A DNA stretch of 64,000 bases from Actinoplanes sp. NBC_00393 (GTDB lineage Bacteria > Actinomycetota > Actinomycetes > Mycobacteriales > Micromonosporaceae). Below are positions 1 through 8,062 of the stretch, piece after piece. Positions within the stretch are counted from its first letter, which is position 1; every line of letters begins with the position of its first letter. The DNA is taken from positions 6,714,501-6,778,500 of the forward strand of contig NZ_CP107942.1 of NCBI RefSeq assembly GCF_036053395.1. The letters are read 5' to 3'. The translations under genes and the position numbers were made by a program. The notes below the pieces were generated by a model. That model did not search any database. It had not been told where the DNA came from and saw nothing but the letters and a program-made list of their open reading frames with translations.

Positions 1-302
1 GCCTCGTCCATCACGTCGTCGTGGTAGAGCGTGGCCAGGTGGGTGAGCTCCATGAGCACCGCGGAAGTCACCAGCTCGGGCCGGGCCGGGTCGCCGAACT
101 GCGCGCCGAGGGCCACGACGAGCGGGCGGAACCGTTTGCCACCGGCCTCGACCAGGTGGGTGGCGACCTCGGTGACGAGCGGGTCGTCGCTGGCCACCGC
201 GGTACGCAGGCCCGCCTCCACGGACTCCAGGAAACCGGCGACGGAATCCCGGACGGCCGGATCGATGAGGTCGTGGAGTCCGCTCGAGCCCGTCATGATC
301 AT
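1..302 (-). CDS. Polyprenyl diphosphate synthase, N-terminal part
   Basis: This is the first 100 codons of a trans-polyprenyl diphosphate synthase; the rest lies beyond the left edge. Such enzymes extend allylic diphosphates with isopentenyl diphosphate to make the menaquinone side chain or other long prenyl chains. The visible part has the isopentenyl-binding GGKRFRP motif and, at the very edge, the first aspartate-rich motif YHDDVMDEA that binds magnesium-diphosphate. The start at 302 is chosen because a purine-rich GAGGTGATCT, matching the 16S rRNA tail, lies just upstream; a second ATG at 296 is possible. It is divergent from the acyl-CoA dehydrogenase at 386, with an 83-bp shared upstream region. 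Chain length cannot be judged from this fragment. Confidence 0.9.
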   Translation of the reverse strand, partial: MIMTGSSGLHDLIDPAVRDSVAGFLESVEAGLRTAVASDDPLVTEVATHLVEAGGKRFRPLVVALGAQFGDPARPELVTSAVLMELTHLATLYHDDVMDE

Positions 303-385
303 GAGGCTAGATCACCTCGCTGAGAGGAGCCTGAACCGGGCAGAATCCTCAGGTACGCCCGGCCGAACACACCCCTGGAGGACCG

Positions 386-1549
386 ATGACCGCCGACCCG
401 CTCGACCTGATCGACATCGACGGACTGCTCAGCGACGAGGAGCGGCAGATCCGGGAGACGGTCGGACGGTTCGTGGCCGACCGGGTCCGGCCGTACGTCG
501 CCGCCTGGTTCGAAGAGGGCACCTTCCCCCGCGAACTGGCTCCCGAACTGGGCAAACTCGGCGTCCTCGGCATGCACCTGGACGGCTACGGCTGCGCCGG
601 CACCAGCGCGGTCGCCTACGGCCTGGCCTGCCTCGAGCTGGAGGCCGGCGACTCCGGTCTGCGCAGCTTCGTCTCGGTGCAGGGCTCGCTCGCCATGTAT
701 TCGATCTGGAAGTACGGATCCGAGGACCAGAAGCAGGAGTGGCTGCCCCGGATGGCCGCCGGCGAGGCGATCGGCTGCTTCGGCCTGACCGAACCGGATC
801 ACGGCAGCGACCCGGCGAACATGCGCACCCGCGCCGTCCGCGACGGCGACGACTGGATCCTCACCGGAACCAAGATGTGGATCACCAACGGCAGCATCGC
901 CGACATCGCCACCGTCTGGGCGCAGACCGAGGACGGCATCCGCGGCTTCCTGGTCCCGCGCGGCACACCCGGCTTCACCTCCCGGACCATCAAGCAGAAG
1001 CTCTCCCTGCGCGCCTCGATCACCGGCGAGCTGATCCTCGACGAGGTCCGCCTGCCCGATTCCGCCCGCCTGCCCCAGGCCCGCGGCCTCGGCGCCCCGC
1101 TGAGCTGCCTCGGCGAGGCCCGCTTCGGTATCGTCTTCGGCTCCACCGGCGCCGCCCGCGACGCCCTGCGCGCCGCCCTCGACTACGCCGGCACCCGCAT
1201 CCAGTTCGGCAAGCCGATCGCCGCCTTCCAGCTCACCCAGGAGAAGCTGGCCAACATGGCGGTCGACCTCAACACGTCCACACTGCTCGCGCTGCACCTC
1301 GGCCGCCTCAAGGACGCCGGAACGCTCAAGCCCCACCAGGTCAGCGTCGGCAAACTCAACAACGTCCGCACGGCGCTGGCCATCGCCCGTGAATGCCGCA
1401 CCATCCTGGGCGGCAGCGGCATCACCCTCGAATACTCGCCGCTGCGGCACGCCAACAACCTGGAGTCGGTGCTGACCTACGAGGGCACCTCCGAGATCCA
1501 CACCCTGGTGATCGGCCAGACCCTTACCGGTCACGCCGCCTATCGATAA
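386..1549 (+). CDS. Acyl-CoA dehydrogenase, glutaryl-CoA dehydrogenase-like
   Basis: A 387-residue FAD-dependent acyl-CoA dehydrogenase of normal family length. Seen: the FAD/substrate segment GCFGLTEPDHGSD, the WITNGS strand, and a C-terminal TYEGTSEIHTLVIGQ segment containing the catalytic glutamate. The TYEGT-xIH-LxxGxxxTG arrangement is the one typical of glutaryl-CoA dehydrogenase, which converts glutaryl-CoA to crotonyl-CoA in lysine and tryptophan breakdown. The start has a good ribosome site (CTGGAGGA) about 4 bases upstream. No ETF genes or other lysine-degradation genes are visible nearby, so the exact substrate is inferred from motif resemblance; a short-chain acyl-CoA dehydrogenase with another substrate is the alternative. 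Confidence 0.85.
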   Translation: MTADPLDLIDIDGLLSDEERQIRETVGRFVADRVRPYVAAWFEEGTFPRELAPELGKLGVLGMHLDGYGCAGTSAVAYGLACLELEAGDSGLRSFVSVQGSLAMYSIWKYGSEDQKQEWLPRMAAGEAIGCFGLTEPDHGSDPANMRTRAVRDGDDWILTGTKMWITNGSIADIATVWAQTEDGIRGFLVPRGTPGFTSRTIKQKLSLRASITGELILDEVRLPDSARLPQARGLGAPLSCLGEARFGIVFGSTGAARDALRAALDYAGTRIQFGKPIAAFQLTQEKLANMAVDLNTSTLLALHLGRLKDAGTLKPHQVSVGKLNNVRTALAIARECRTILGGSGITLEYSPLRHANNLESVLTYEGTSEIHTLVIGQTLTGHAAYR

Positions 1550-1720
1550 AACCCTTTCGGGGTACGGGTTCTCCCCGTCCCGCCAAACCCTGCCTGTCCC
1601 GCCGAGCCGCGCGGCCCACCAGTCCGTCGCGGCCTGCAACGCGCCCGCCGGGCTTGAGCACGCCGTCACCCCTACGACAGCGACCGGCAGCCCGGTCCCC
1701 CCAAGCCGCCGCCCACGCAC

Positions 1721-2350
1721 GTAACCAGCCCCGCATTCCAGACCCCAACGACGGCTCGCGCCGCCGAGCCGCCACCCACGCACGTAACCAGCCCCGCATT
1801 CCAGACCCCAACGACGGCTCCCGCCGCCGAGCCGCCACCCACGCACGTAACCAGCCCCGCATTCCAGACCCCAACGACGGCTCCCGCCGCCGAGCCGCCA
1901 CCCACGCACGTAACCAGCCCCGCATTCCAGACCCCAACGACGGCTCCCGCCGCCGAGCCGCCACCCACGCACGTAACCAGCCCCGCATTCCAGGCCCCAA
2001 CGACGGCTCCCGCCGCCGAGCCGCCACCCACGCACGTAACCAGCCCCGCATTCCAGGCCCCAACGACGGCTCCCGCCGCCGAGCCGCCACCCACGCACGT
2101 AACCAGCCCCGCATTCCAGGCCCCAACGACGGCTCCCGCCGCCGAGCCGCCACCCACGCACGTAACCAGCCCCGCATTCCAGGCCCCAACGACGGCTCCC
2201 GCCGCCGAGCCGCCACCCACGCACGTAACCAGCCCCGCATTCCAGGCCCCAACGACGGCTCCCGCCGCCGAGCCGCCACCCACGCACGTAACCGGGCCCG
2301 CATTCCAGGCCCCAACGACGGCTCGCGACGCCGAGCCGCCGCCCACGCAG
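1721..2350 (+). repeat. Ten-copy 63-bp tandem minisatellite
   Basis: Ten near-identical 63-bp units run head to tail, starting at 1721, 1784, 1847, 1910, 1973, 2036, 2099, 2162, 2225 and 2288, with a degenerate partial copy from 2351. Each contains CACGTAACCAG and a short inverted repeat (GGCTC, 8-nt loop, GAGCC). Variants are ordered: the first four units read CCAGACCCC and the later ones CCAGGCCCC, while the first and last share a GGCTCGCG variant not seen in the middle. Because 63 is a multiple of three and the unit lacks stops in several frames, long open frames appear on both strands, but none looks like a real protein. The whole gap between the flanking genes (1550-2576) has no other recognisable feature. 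Confidence 0.95.
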
Positions 2351-2576
2351 GTAACTGGACGCAATCCGTGCGTGGGTGACGGGCCCGAGTCCGCGAGCCG
2401 TCGCTCAGGCCGGGCAAGGTCGGTGTGCCCACGCCGGCGGATCTGGAGGCGGCCGCTCCGGAGGAGAGCACGACTGGCTGCCGGACTTATCGTCCCGCTG
2501 GTTCTGGACCGTGGGTGGCGGCGTCCCGGCCCGTCACCGGCCTGATCGGGTTCTCCTGGACCCGCCGCCGATGACC

Positions 2577-4442
2577 TCATACCCCACGCAGACTGCCCAA
2601 GGTGCGTCCGGTCGCCCGCTTGCAGAGGTACTCGGCGCGTTCGTAGGAGAGGCGCCGCCGCCCGGTTTCCGAGCAGAGATCAGCCGCTGCGGGCGGGCGG
2701 CCCGGACCGGGTCGCCGGTCGGAGAGGAACAGCGGGCCGCGGGTTCGGCCGCCGATCAGGTCCGGGAGCAACCGGGCCGTTCCGGAACGCCAGACGATCG
2801 TCGCGTTCCGGGCGCTGCGGTCGGCCAGGTCCAGATCCTCCACATTGAGCGACAGCACGGCCCCGACCTTCGCGGACGACTCGCGCAGCAGGCACCACAG
2901 CACCCGTTCCCGCAACGCACACCCCTCCTCCGACGCGGTAACGGCCGGACGAGGGGGCGCAGCGACGACCGGGCGCGGGCTGACCGCTGTGGCGAGGTCG
3001 GGGGTGTCGGCCCAGGTGGCGAAGGAGCGAAGAGCGGCCACGTGCCGGTTCCAGCTTCGCGGGGCCACGGACGGCCAGGTCGTCGCGAAGATCTCGGCGA
3101 CTCGGGCGGGAGTCAACTCGGCGAGCGGAAGGCTGACGCCTGCGGCGCGGGCTACCCGGTGCAGTGTCTGGCCGTAGGCGCGGGCGGTCGCCGGGCCGAG
3201 CGAGTCCAGGAAGTCGGCCACCGCCGGACCGAGGCGGGGGCGCTGGTCCTCCGGCACGTCCAGGGTCGCGGCGCGGCGCAGCAGGAAGGCGCGTTCGGCG
3301 GTGTTGCGGGCCAGGGACGCGCCGCGTTCCAGTTCCCGGCGCGCCTCGGCGGTCCGGCCGAGCCGCAGCAGGAGGTCGCCGCGGACGCTGGGCAGCAGGT
3401 GGTAGTCCGCCAGCTCCGGGGCGGTGTGCAGGTCGTCCAGCAGGTCCAGGCCGGCTTGCGGGCCCTGCGCGAAACCCACTGCGACGGCCCGGTTCAGCCG
3501 GACGACCGGGGTCGGGAGCAGTTGCTCCAGGGCCTGGTAGAGCGCTGAGATGCGTACCCAATCGGTGTCTTCGGCGGTGTGTGCCTGGGCGTGACAGACC
3601 GCGATGGCCGCCTGCAGCACATACGGCCCGGGCGGGCCGGCCGCCTCGCGGGCGCGCAGCATCGCGGCGAAGCCGCGGCGGATGAGCAACTGGTCCCAGC
3701 GGCCGCGGTTCTGCTCGTGCAGCGGGATGGGCTCGCCGCGCGGCCCGGTGCGCGCCGCCGACCGCGACTGCTGGATCTCCATGAGCGCCACGAGCCCGTG
3801 CACCTCTGCCTCGTCGGGGGCGAGCACGGCGAGCAGGCGGCCGAGCCGGAGCGCTTCCAGGCACAGGTCGGCGCGGATCAGGTCGGCGCCGGAGGTGGCC
3901 GAGTAGCCCTCGTTGAAGATCAGGTAGACCACTTCGAGCACGGACGCCAGCTGTCTGGACGGCTCGTAGGCGACCCCGGCGTCGGCGAGCGTGCGCTTGG
4001 CCGCAGCGATCCGCTGCGCGATCACCTGCTCGGAGACCAGGAAAGCCCGGGCGATCTCCGCCGGGCTCAGGCCGGCGATCACGCGCAGGGTGAGTGCCAC
4101 CCGGGCTTCCGTGGGGAGTACGGGGTGACAGGACGTGAACATCAACCGCAGAACGTCGTCCTGACTCGGCTCCGGCAGTTGAGCGAGCTCCGGAGCCAGC
4201 CGTTCCTGGGTGCGCGATCGCCGGATGTGGTCGACGGCCCGGCGCTTGGCGATGGTCATCAGCCAGGCGCCGGGATTGTCCGGCACCCCGCCGGCCGGCC
4301 ATTGCTCCAGCGCGGCGACCAGCGCGTCCTGTGCCAGCTCCTCGGCCAGGCCGACGTCGCGGACCAGGCGCAGGAGCCCGGCGACGATGCGCGCGGACTC
4401 CTGCCTCCAGACGGCGCCGACCGTGGCCGAGACGTCGGTCAC
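2577..4442 (-). CDS. ECF42-type sigma factor fused to a degenerate tyrosine-recombinase domain
   Basis: A 621-residue protein. Residues 10-80 are sigma region 2 (EELAQDALVAALEQW, AWLMTIAKRRAVDHIRR), 110-160 sigma region 4, and 165-395 the helical DUF6596/TPR-like extension typical of ECF42 sigma factors. The GTG start overlaps the stop of the upstream DGPF gene by 4 bases, and ECF42 sigma factors are known to be paired with DGPF proteins. Unusually, residues about 405-621 resemble a phage-type integrase: a core-binding part (FLDSLGPATARAYGQTL) followed by catalytic-domain sequence (LSLNVEDLDLADRSAR, GPLFLSDRRPGPG, RRLSYERAEYLCKRATG). The usual first catalytic arginine appears to be Lys525, and the protein stops just before the expected HxxR and tyrosine motifs, so recombinase activity is unlikely. 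The sigma role is well supported; the meaning of the tail is unknown. Confidence 0.88.
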   Translation of the reverse strand: MTDVSATVGAVWRQESARIVAGLLRLVRDVGLAEELAQDALVAALEQWPAGGVPDNPGAWLMTIAKRRAVDHIRRSRTQERLAPELAQLPEPSQDDVLRLMFTSCHPVLPTEARVALTLRVIAGLSPAEIARAFLVSEQVIAQRIAAAKRTLADAGVAYEPSRQLASVLEVVYLIFNEGYSATSGADLIRADLCLEALRLGRLLAVLAPDEAEVHGLVALMEIQQSRSAARTGPRGEPIPLHEQNRGRWDQLLIRRGFAAMLRAREAAGPPGPYVLQAAIAVCHAQAHTAEDTDWVRISALYQALEQLLPTPVVRLNRAVAVGFAQGPQAGLDLLDDLHTAPELADYHLLPSVRGDLLLRLGRTAEARRELERGASLARNTAERAFLLRRAATLDVPEDQRPRLGPAVADFLDSLGPATARAYGQTLHRVARAAGVSLPLAELTPARVAEIFATTWPSVAPRSWNRHVAALRSFATWADTPDLATAVSPRPVVAAPPRPAVTASEEGCALRERVLWCLLRESSAKVGAVLSLNVEDLDLADRSARNATIVWRSGTARLLPDLIGGRTRGPLFLSDRRPGPGRPPAAADLCSETGRRRLSYERAEYLCKRATGRTLGSLRGV

Positions 4443-4762
4443 GGACCGTAGACCTGGTGGATCACGCTCTCCCCGTCACCGACGATCTTGCGGAAGCGGC
4501 GGCAGAGCTCGAGCGCCTCCTCCTTGGTGCGCACCTCGACCAGGGCGAATCCGCCGATCGCCTCCTTGGCCTCGGTGAACGGCCCGTCGGTCACGGTGAT
4601 CTCGTCGCCGGCCGAGGTCATCTTGAAGCCGACCGGGTCCAGACCGCCGGTGGCGAGCAGGACGCCGGAGGCGGTCAGCTCCTCGACGAAAGCGGCCATG
4701 TCGGCGTAGAGCTGCGCGTCCGGCTCGGCGCCGCCGGCCTTCTGCATCATCAGGTAACGCAT
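4439..4762 (-). CDS. YCII-related DGPF-domain protein
   Basis: A 107-residue protein starting MRYLMMQK and carrying the signature TDGPFTEAKEAIGGFALVEV. This is the YCII-like DGPF family, a small ferredoxin-like fold that in actinobacteria and proteobacteria is regularly encoded beside ECF42 sigma factors; its molecular role is not settled. The gene is first in a two-gene operon, and its TGA overlaps the GTG of the sigma factor by 4 bases, which points to translational coupling. A GGAGAG ribosome site lies about 7 bases before the ATG. It is full length for the family with nothing missing. Confidence 0.9.
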   Translation of the reverse strand: MRYLMMQKAGGAEPDAQLYADMAAFVEELTASGVLLATGGLDPVGFKMTSAGDEITVTDGPFTEAKEAIGGFALVEVRTKEEALELCRRFRKIVGDGESVIHQVYGP

Positions 4763-4895
4763 CGTGTCTCTCCGTTCGTCGGGCTGCCTGGTCTTGTACT
4801 CCGGCGTCGAAAGACGCGATGTGACAGGTAATCAGAACATTATCTGTCGCATCGGCGGATCGACGTCTGGGCAACAACCAACGAAGGAGCCCGAG

Positions 4896-5579
4896 ATGAC
4901 CAGCATTGCTCTCGCCCGTGATGTCGCCGTCCCGTCCCGCCGCGCGGCGCTCGCCGTTGCCGGACCGCTCTGGGCAGCCGTGTCGCTCGCCCAGGTCGCC
5001 ACCCGCGACGGGTTCGACCTGATGCGGCACCCGCTCAGCCTGCTCAGCACCGGTTCGCTCGGCTGGCTGCAGATCGCCAACTTCGTGGTGGCCGGCGTGC
5101 TGATGGTGTTCGGCGCCGGCAGCCTGGAGGGTAGGTGGGCGCCGCGGCTGATCCGAGTGGCCGGGTTCGGCATGATCGCCGCCGGGCTGCTGGTGATGGA
5201 CCCGGGCGGCGGCTTCCCGGCCGGCCACCCCGAGGTGCCGACCACGATGAGCTGGCACGCGATCGGCCACATGGCCGCCGGCACGATCACCTTCACCGCG
5301 CTGATCGCCGCCTGCTACGTGCTGGCCCGGCGCTTCGCGGCGCGCGGTTCGTCGGCGCGAGGCAAGGCGGCGCGAGGCAAGGCGGCGCAGGGTGTGCAGG
5401 ACGCGGCGGCGACGCAGGGAGCGCGGGGTTGGGCGGCGGCCGCGGTGGTCGCCGGAACCGCACTGCTGGCCGGCGATCTGTGGGCGATGTCCGGCGGCAC
5501 GGCCGGCACGCTGACCCTGGCCGTCGGTGCGATCACCGCGATGTGCTTCCTGTCGCTCACCGCGATCCGGTCCCGCTGA
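4896..5579 (+). CDS. DUF998-family integral membrane protein
   Basis: A 227-residue membrane protein with about five to six hydrophobic segments. Seen: a first membrane span near residues 18-36, the family-like DGFDLMRHPLSLLSTGSLGWLQ loop, a span with VVAGVLMVFGAG, the conserved-looking DPGGGFPAGHP loop, and a C-terminal pair of spans. A basic Ala/Gly/Lys-rich stretch (SSARGKAARGKAAQG) with a short internal repeat separates the last spans. The start at 4896 follows a clear GAAGGAG ribosome site. The gene is divergent from the DGPF/sigma pair, so it may share their control region. The function of DUF998 proteins is unknown. Confidence 0.75.
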   Translation: MTSIALARDVAVPSRRAALAVAGPLWAAVSLAQVATRDGFDLMRHPLSLLSTGSLGWLQIANFVVAGVLMVFGAGSLEGRWAPRLIRVAGFGMIAAGLLVMDPGGGFPAGHPEVPTTMSWHAIGHMAAGTITFTALIAACYVLARRFAARGSSARGKAARGKAAQGVQDAAATQGARGWAAAAVVAGTALLAGDLWAMSGGTAGTLTLAVGAITAMCFLSLTAIRSR

Positions 5580-5590
5580 ACACGGCAAGG

Positions 5591-5624
5591 TGTGTGAGGT
5601 TCGGGCATGCCCGAACCTCACACA
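5591..5624. terminator. 34-bp perfect palindrome, likely bidirectional terminator
   Basis: A perfect 34-base palindrome (arms of 17 bases, TGTGTGAGGTTCGGGCA and its complement) starts 12 bases after the stop of the DUF998 gene, in the gap before the convergent transporter gene. There is no T-run on either side, which fits the U-poor stem-loop terminators common in actinobacteria. A protein-binding site is the other possibility. Confidence 0.7.
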
Positions 5625-5732
5625 TCAGCCACCGCATCAGCCCGGCGCGGGCGCTGCGGCCCGGACCCGGCACCCACATCGCAGGGGAGAGCGGGGACTT
5701 TCGACACCCGTACCGATAAGAAGTGAGGAAAG

Positions 5733-7121
5733 CTAGAGGCGCTGCAGTTGGGTGACCACCATCGCGATCGCGAAGAAGCCGTAGAACCCGATCGCCACGA
5801 GCATCCCGCCGAGGCGCCAGCCGCGCAGGCGGACCTCGGTCGGCAGGTCGCGGGTGTTGAGGCGGACCAGCAGGATCGAGTAGAGCAGGGTGACCACCGA
5901 GGCCGCGCAGGTGGAGACGATCAGGAGGCCGAGTGGCTGATCGAAGCCGGCCAGCAGGATGGCCGAGCCGAGGATGATCTCCGCCCAGATCACCACGAGG
6001 TAGAGGCGGGGTTCGGTCCAGCGAACGGAATCGGTCAGGTAGTTGCGGCGCAGGAAGTCGGAGGCGAGCCGGCCGATGATGTCGAGCAGGCCCATCGCCG
6101 CCGCCCAGAGCGACACCGCAGCGACCGACAGGAACAGGATCTTGAGCCAGCCGCCGACCTCGGACTCGAAGATGTCGCCCTGGATGCGCAGGAACGACGG
6201 GTCGGACTTGAGGTCATCCCGGCCGAACAGGGTCTCGTAGGCGAGCAGGCTCATCACGCTGATCGTCACGAAGCAGACGGCCACGAACGTGCTGAGGTGC
6301 TCGATGTTGGCCCGCTTCCACCAGACCTTCCAGCGGGACATCGAGGTGTCGTCGATCGGGAACGTGTACCGGTCGGTGCCGGCCGCCTCCACCTGGCCGG
6401 TGATCGGCGAAACCAGCCGCGGCACGTGCGCCCCCATGCCATAGCGCTTGTCGCGGATCCAGTTGCTCAACACCAGATTGTGTACGCCGCCCGCGCCGGC
6501 CGCCCCGATGGCGCTGAGGATCAGGGTGAAGGTGATGCCGTCCGGGATCTGGCCGAATTCGGTCACCGTGGCCTTCGCGCCCTCGCCCCACGTGCCCAGC
6601 GAGATCACGAAGATGACGACGACGAGCAGGAAGAACAGGGTGAGACCGACCTTGACGAACTCGACCTTCTCCACCGTGTTGTAGATGACCTTGGAAAAGG
6701 AGAGCAGCACGCCGACGATCACGAGCGTGGCCACGGTGATCCAGACCGGGTCGCCGCCGCCGACCAGGTAGGTGAAGACGGTCGAGCCGCTGGTCGCCCA
6801 GCCGGGCCAGACGTACTGGAAGGCGCCGGCCAGGCAGATGATGATGCCCCAGCCCTTCCACCAGCGGGAGAAGCCGACCAGCGCGGTCTGACCGGTGGCC
6901 AAGGTGTAGCGCTCGATCTCCATGTTGATGACGAACTGCACGGCGAGCGTGGTGAACGCCAGCCAGAGCAGGCCCAGACCGCCGATCGCGGTCAGGTACG
7001 GCCAGAGGATGATCTCGCCGGCCGCCATGCCGATGCCGACGGCGACCACGCCGGGGCCGACCATGCGGCGCAGGGACAGGGGTTCGGGGAGTTCACGGGT
7101 GGTGGTCTTCTCTGTCAACAT
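5733..7121 (-). CDS. Nramp-fold transporter lacking canonical metal ligands
   Basis: A 462-residue protein with about 11 membrane spans and the overall Nramp (APC superfamily) layout. The start MLTEKTTTREL at 7121 is chosen over the longer open frame because it follows a GGAG site and overlaps the end of the upstream dehydrogenase by 7 bases. Classical Nramp metal sites use DPGN in helix 1 and MPH in helix 6. Here the aligned segments read VGIGMAAGEIILWP (residues 28-41) and GAGGVHNLVLSNW (209-221), so the helix-1 Asp and Asn and the helix-6 Met are replaced while the His remains. A divalent-metal role is therefore doubtful. Coupling to shikimate/quinate catabolic genes suggests transport of a related organic acid, or a metal role linked to those enzymes; both are inference. 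Confidence 0.75.
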   Translation of the reverse strand: MLTEKTTTRELPEPLSLRRMVGPGVVAVGIGMAAGEIILWPYLTAIGGLGLLWLAFTTLAVQFVINMEIERYTLATGQTALVGFSRWWKGWGIIICLAGAFQYVWPGWATSGSTVFTYLVGGGDPVWITVATLVIVGVLLSFSKVIYNTVEKVEFVKVGLTLFFLLVVVIFVISLGTWGEGAKATVTEFGQIPDGITFTLILSAIGAAGAGGVHNLVLSNWIRDKRYGMGAHVPRLVSPITGQVEAAGTDRYTFPIDDTSMSRWKVWWKRANIEHLSTFVAVCFVTISVMSLLAYETLFGRDDLKSDPSFLRIQGDIFESEVGGWLKILFLSVAAVSLWAAAMGLLDIIGRLASDFLRRNYLTDSVRWTEPRLYLVVIWAEIILGSAILLAGFDQPLGLLIVSTCAASVVTLLYSILLVRLNTRDLPTEVRLRGWRLGGMLVAIGFYGFFAIAMVVTQLQRL

Positions 7122-7948
7122 CTCGTGCTCCGGGAGGGACGGGCGGCCAGCAGCGCATCGACATGACGCAGCATCCGCTCGGTGTCGGGGGTGAGCCCGG
7201 TGAACAGCTGGAACGCGGCGGCGGCCTGATATGCGCACATCGCCGTGCCGCCGACCGCCTGCGCCCCGGCGGCACGGGCGGCACGAAGCAGCTCCGTCAC
7301 GACCGGCATGTAGACGATGTCGACGACCCACAGATCGCGGTGGAGCAGCTCTGCGGGCAGCGGTGAACCCGGGTGGTGGTGCATGCCGATCGGGCTGGCG
7401 TTGACCAGTCCGTCGGCGCTGGTCAGCAGGTCCGGCGTGGCGGCTGCCACGTGGGCGGCGTCGAGCCGGCCGGCCAGCTCGGCGCGGCGGGTGGCGTCCG
7501 GATCGACGATGGTGAGCCGTTCGACGCCCATGTCGTGCAGCGCGTGGGCGACCGCGGCTCCGGCACCGCCGGCGCCCAGTTGCACGACGTGCCGGGTCGG
7601 TGCGCCGGGCAGGGTGGCCCGGAACGCCTCGGTGAACCCGAACGCGTCGGTGTTGTGGCCGTACCGCTTGCCGTCGCGGAAGACCACGGTATTGACCGCG
7701 CCGATGGCGCGGGCCTGCGGCGACAGGTGGTCGATCTGCTCGATCACCTGTTGTTTGAAGGGATGGGTGACGTTGAGCCCGGCGAAGCCGTCACGTTCGG
7801 CGTCGTCGAGCACCCGTCCGAGGCGGTCCACATCGAACAGGGTGTAGCTGAGGCGGAGGCCCTGACTACGGCCCTCCTCCTCGTGCAGTGCCGGTGACAG
7901 CGACGTGCCGATCCCCGCTCCTACCAGTCCGCAACGGAAATCCGTCAT
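7115..7948 (-). CDS. Quinate/shikimate dehydrogenase (QsuD/AroE family)
   Basis: A 277-residue shikimate dehydrogenase family enzyme that should interconvert shikimate or quinate and the 3-dehydro acids with NAD(P). Seen: substrate motif GTSLSPALH near the start, GLNVTHPFK with the catalytic lysine, NTDAFGF, the dinucleotide-binding GAGGAGAAVAHAL, and the C-terminal VVDIVYMPVVTELLRAARAAG and GTAMCAYQAAAAFQLFTGL segments. The text resembles the catabolic QsuD type of corynebacteria more than housekeeping AroE. It is first in an operon with the Nramp-like gene (7-base overlap) and divergent from the TetR gene, with a palindromic operator between them. The neighbouring QuiC-like fusion fits quinate/shikimate breakdown to protocatechuate. 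Confidence 0.85.
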   Translation of the reverse strand: MTDFRCGLVGAGIGTSLSPALHEEEGRSQGLRLSYTLFDVDRLGRVLDDAERDGFAGLNVTHPFKQQVIEQIDHLSPQARAIGAVNTVVFRDGKRYGHNTDAFGFTEAFRATLPGAPTRHVVQLGAGGAGAAVAHALHDMGVERLTIVDPDATRRAELAGRLDAAHVAAATPDLLTSADGLVNASPIGMHHHPGSPLPAELLHRDLWVVDIVYMPVVTELLRAARAAGAQAVGGTAMCAYQAAAAFQLFTGLTPDTERMLRHVDALLAARPSRSTRC

Positions 7949-7969
7949 GTCGCGCTCCCTCGATTCCCG

Positions 7970-7993
7970 CTAATGTACGAACTGGTACGTTAG
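7970..7993. promoter_or_regulatory. Palindromic operator, probably for the TetR regulator
   Basis: CTAATGTAC, a 6-base spacer (GAACTG), then GTACGTTAG: two 9-base half-sites with one mismatch. It lies in the 114-bp gap between the divergent dehydrogenase (start 7948) and TetR gene (start 8063), where it could repress both. Size and symmetry suit a TetR dimer; which protein binds is inferred from position. Confidence 0.7.
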
Positions 7994-8062
7994 TTATCGG
8001 GTGTGACGGCCACCACTGTCAAGGCCCACGGCAGACTTGCCCTCATGACGCAGGAGAAATCG

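Noticed and set aside
1721..2350. CRISPR array
   Set aside because: Units are contiguous with no unique spacers, and no cas genes are present.
299..2580. Several long open frames on both strands running through the 63-bp array, giving proteins with 21-residue repeats
   Set aside because: They exist only because the unit is a multiple of three and lacks stops in several frames; none has a good start, and some overlap the acyl-CoA dehydrogenase.
2376..4831. Plus-strand open frames opposite the sigma factor and DGPF genes
   Set aside because: They are composition-driven shadows; the minus strand carries recognisable domains and coupled starts.
8003..8062. Upstream GTG or ATG start for the TetR gene
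   Set aside because: The CAGGAG site is correctly spaced only for the ATG at 8063, and the extra residues are not family-like.
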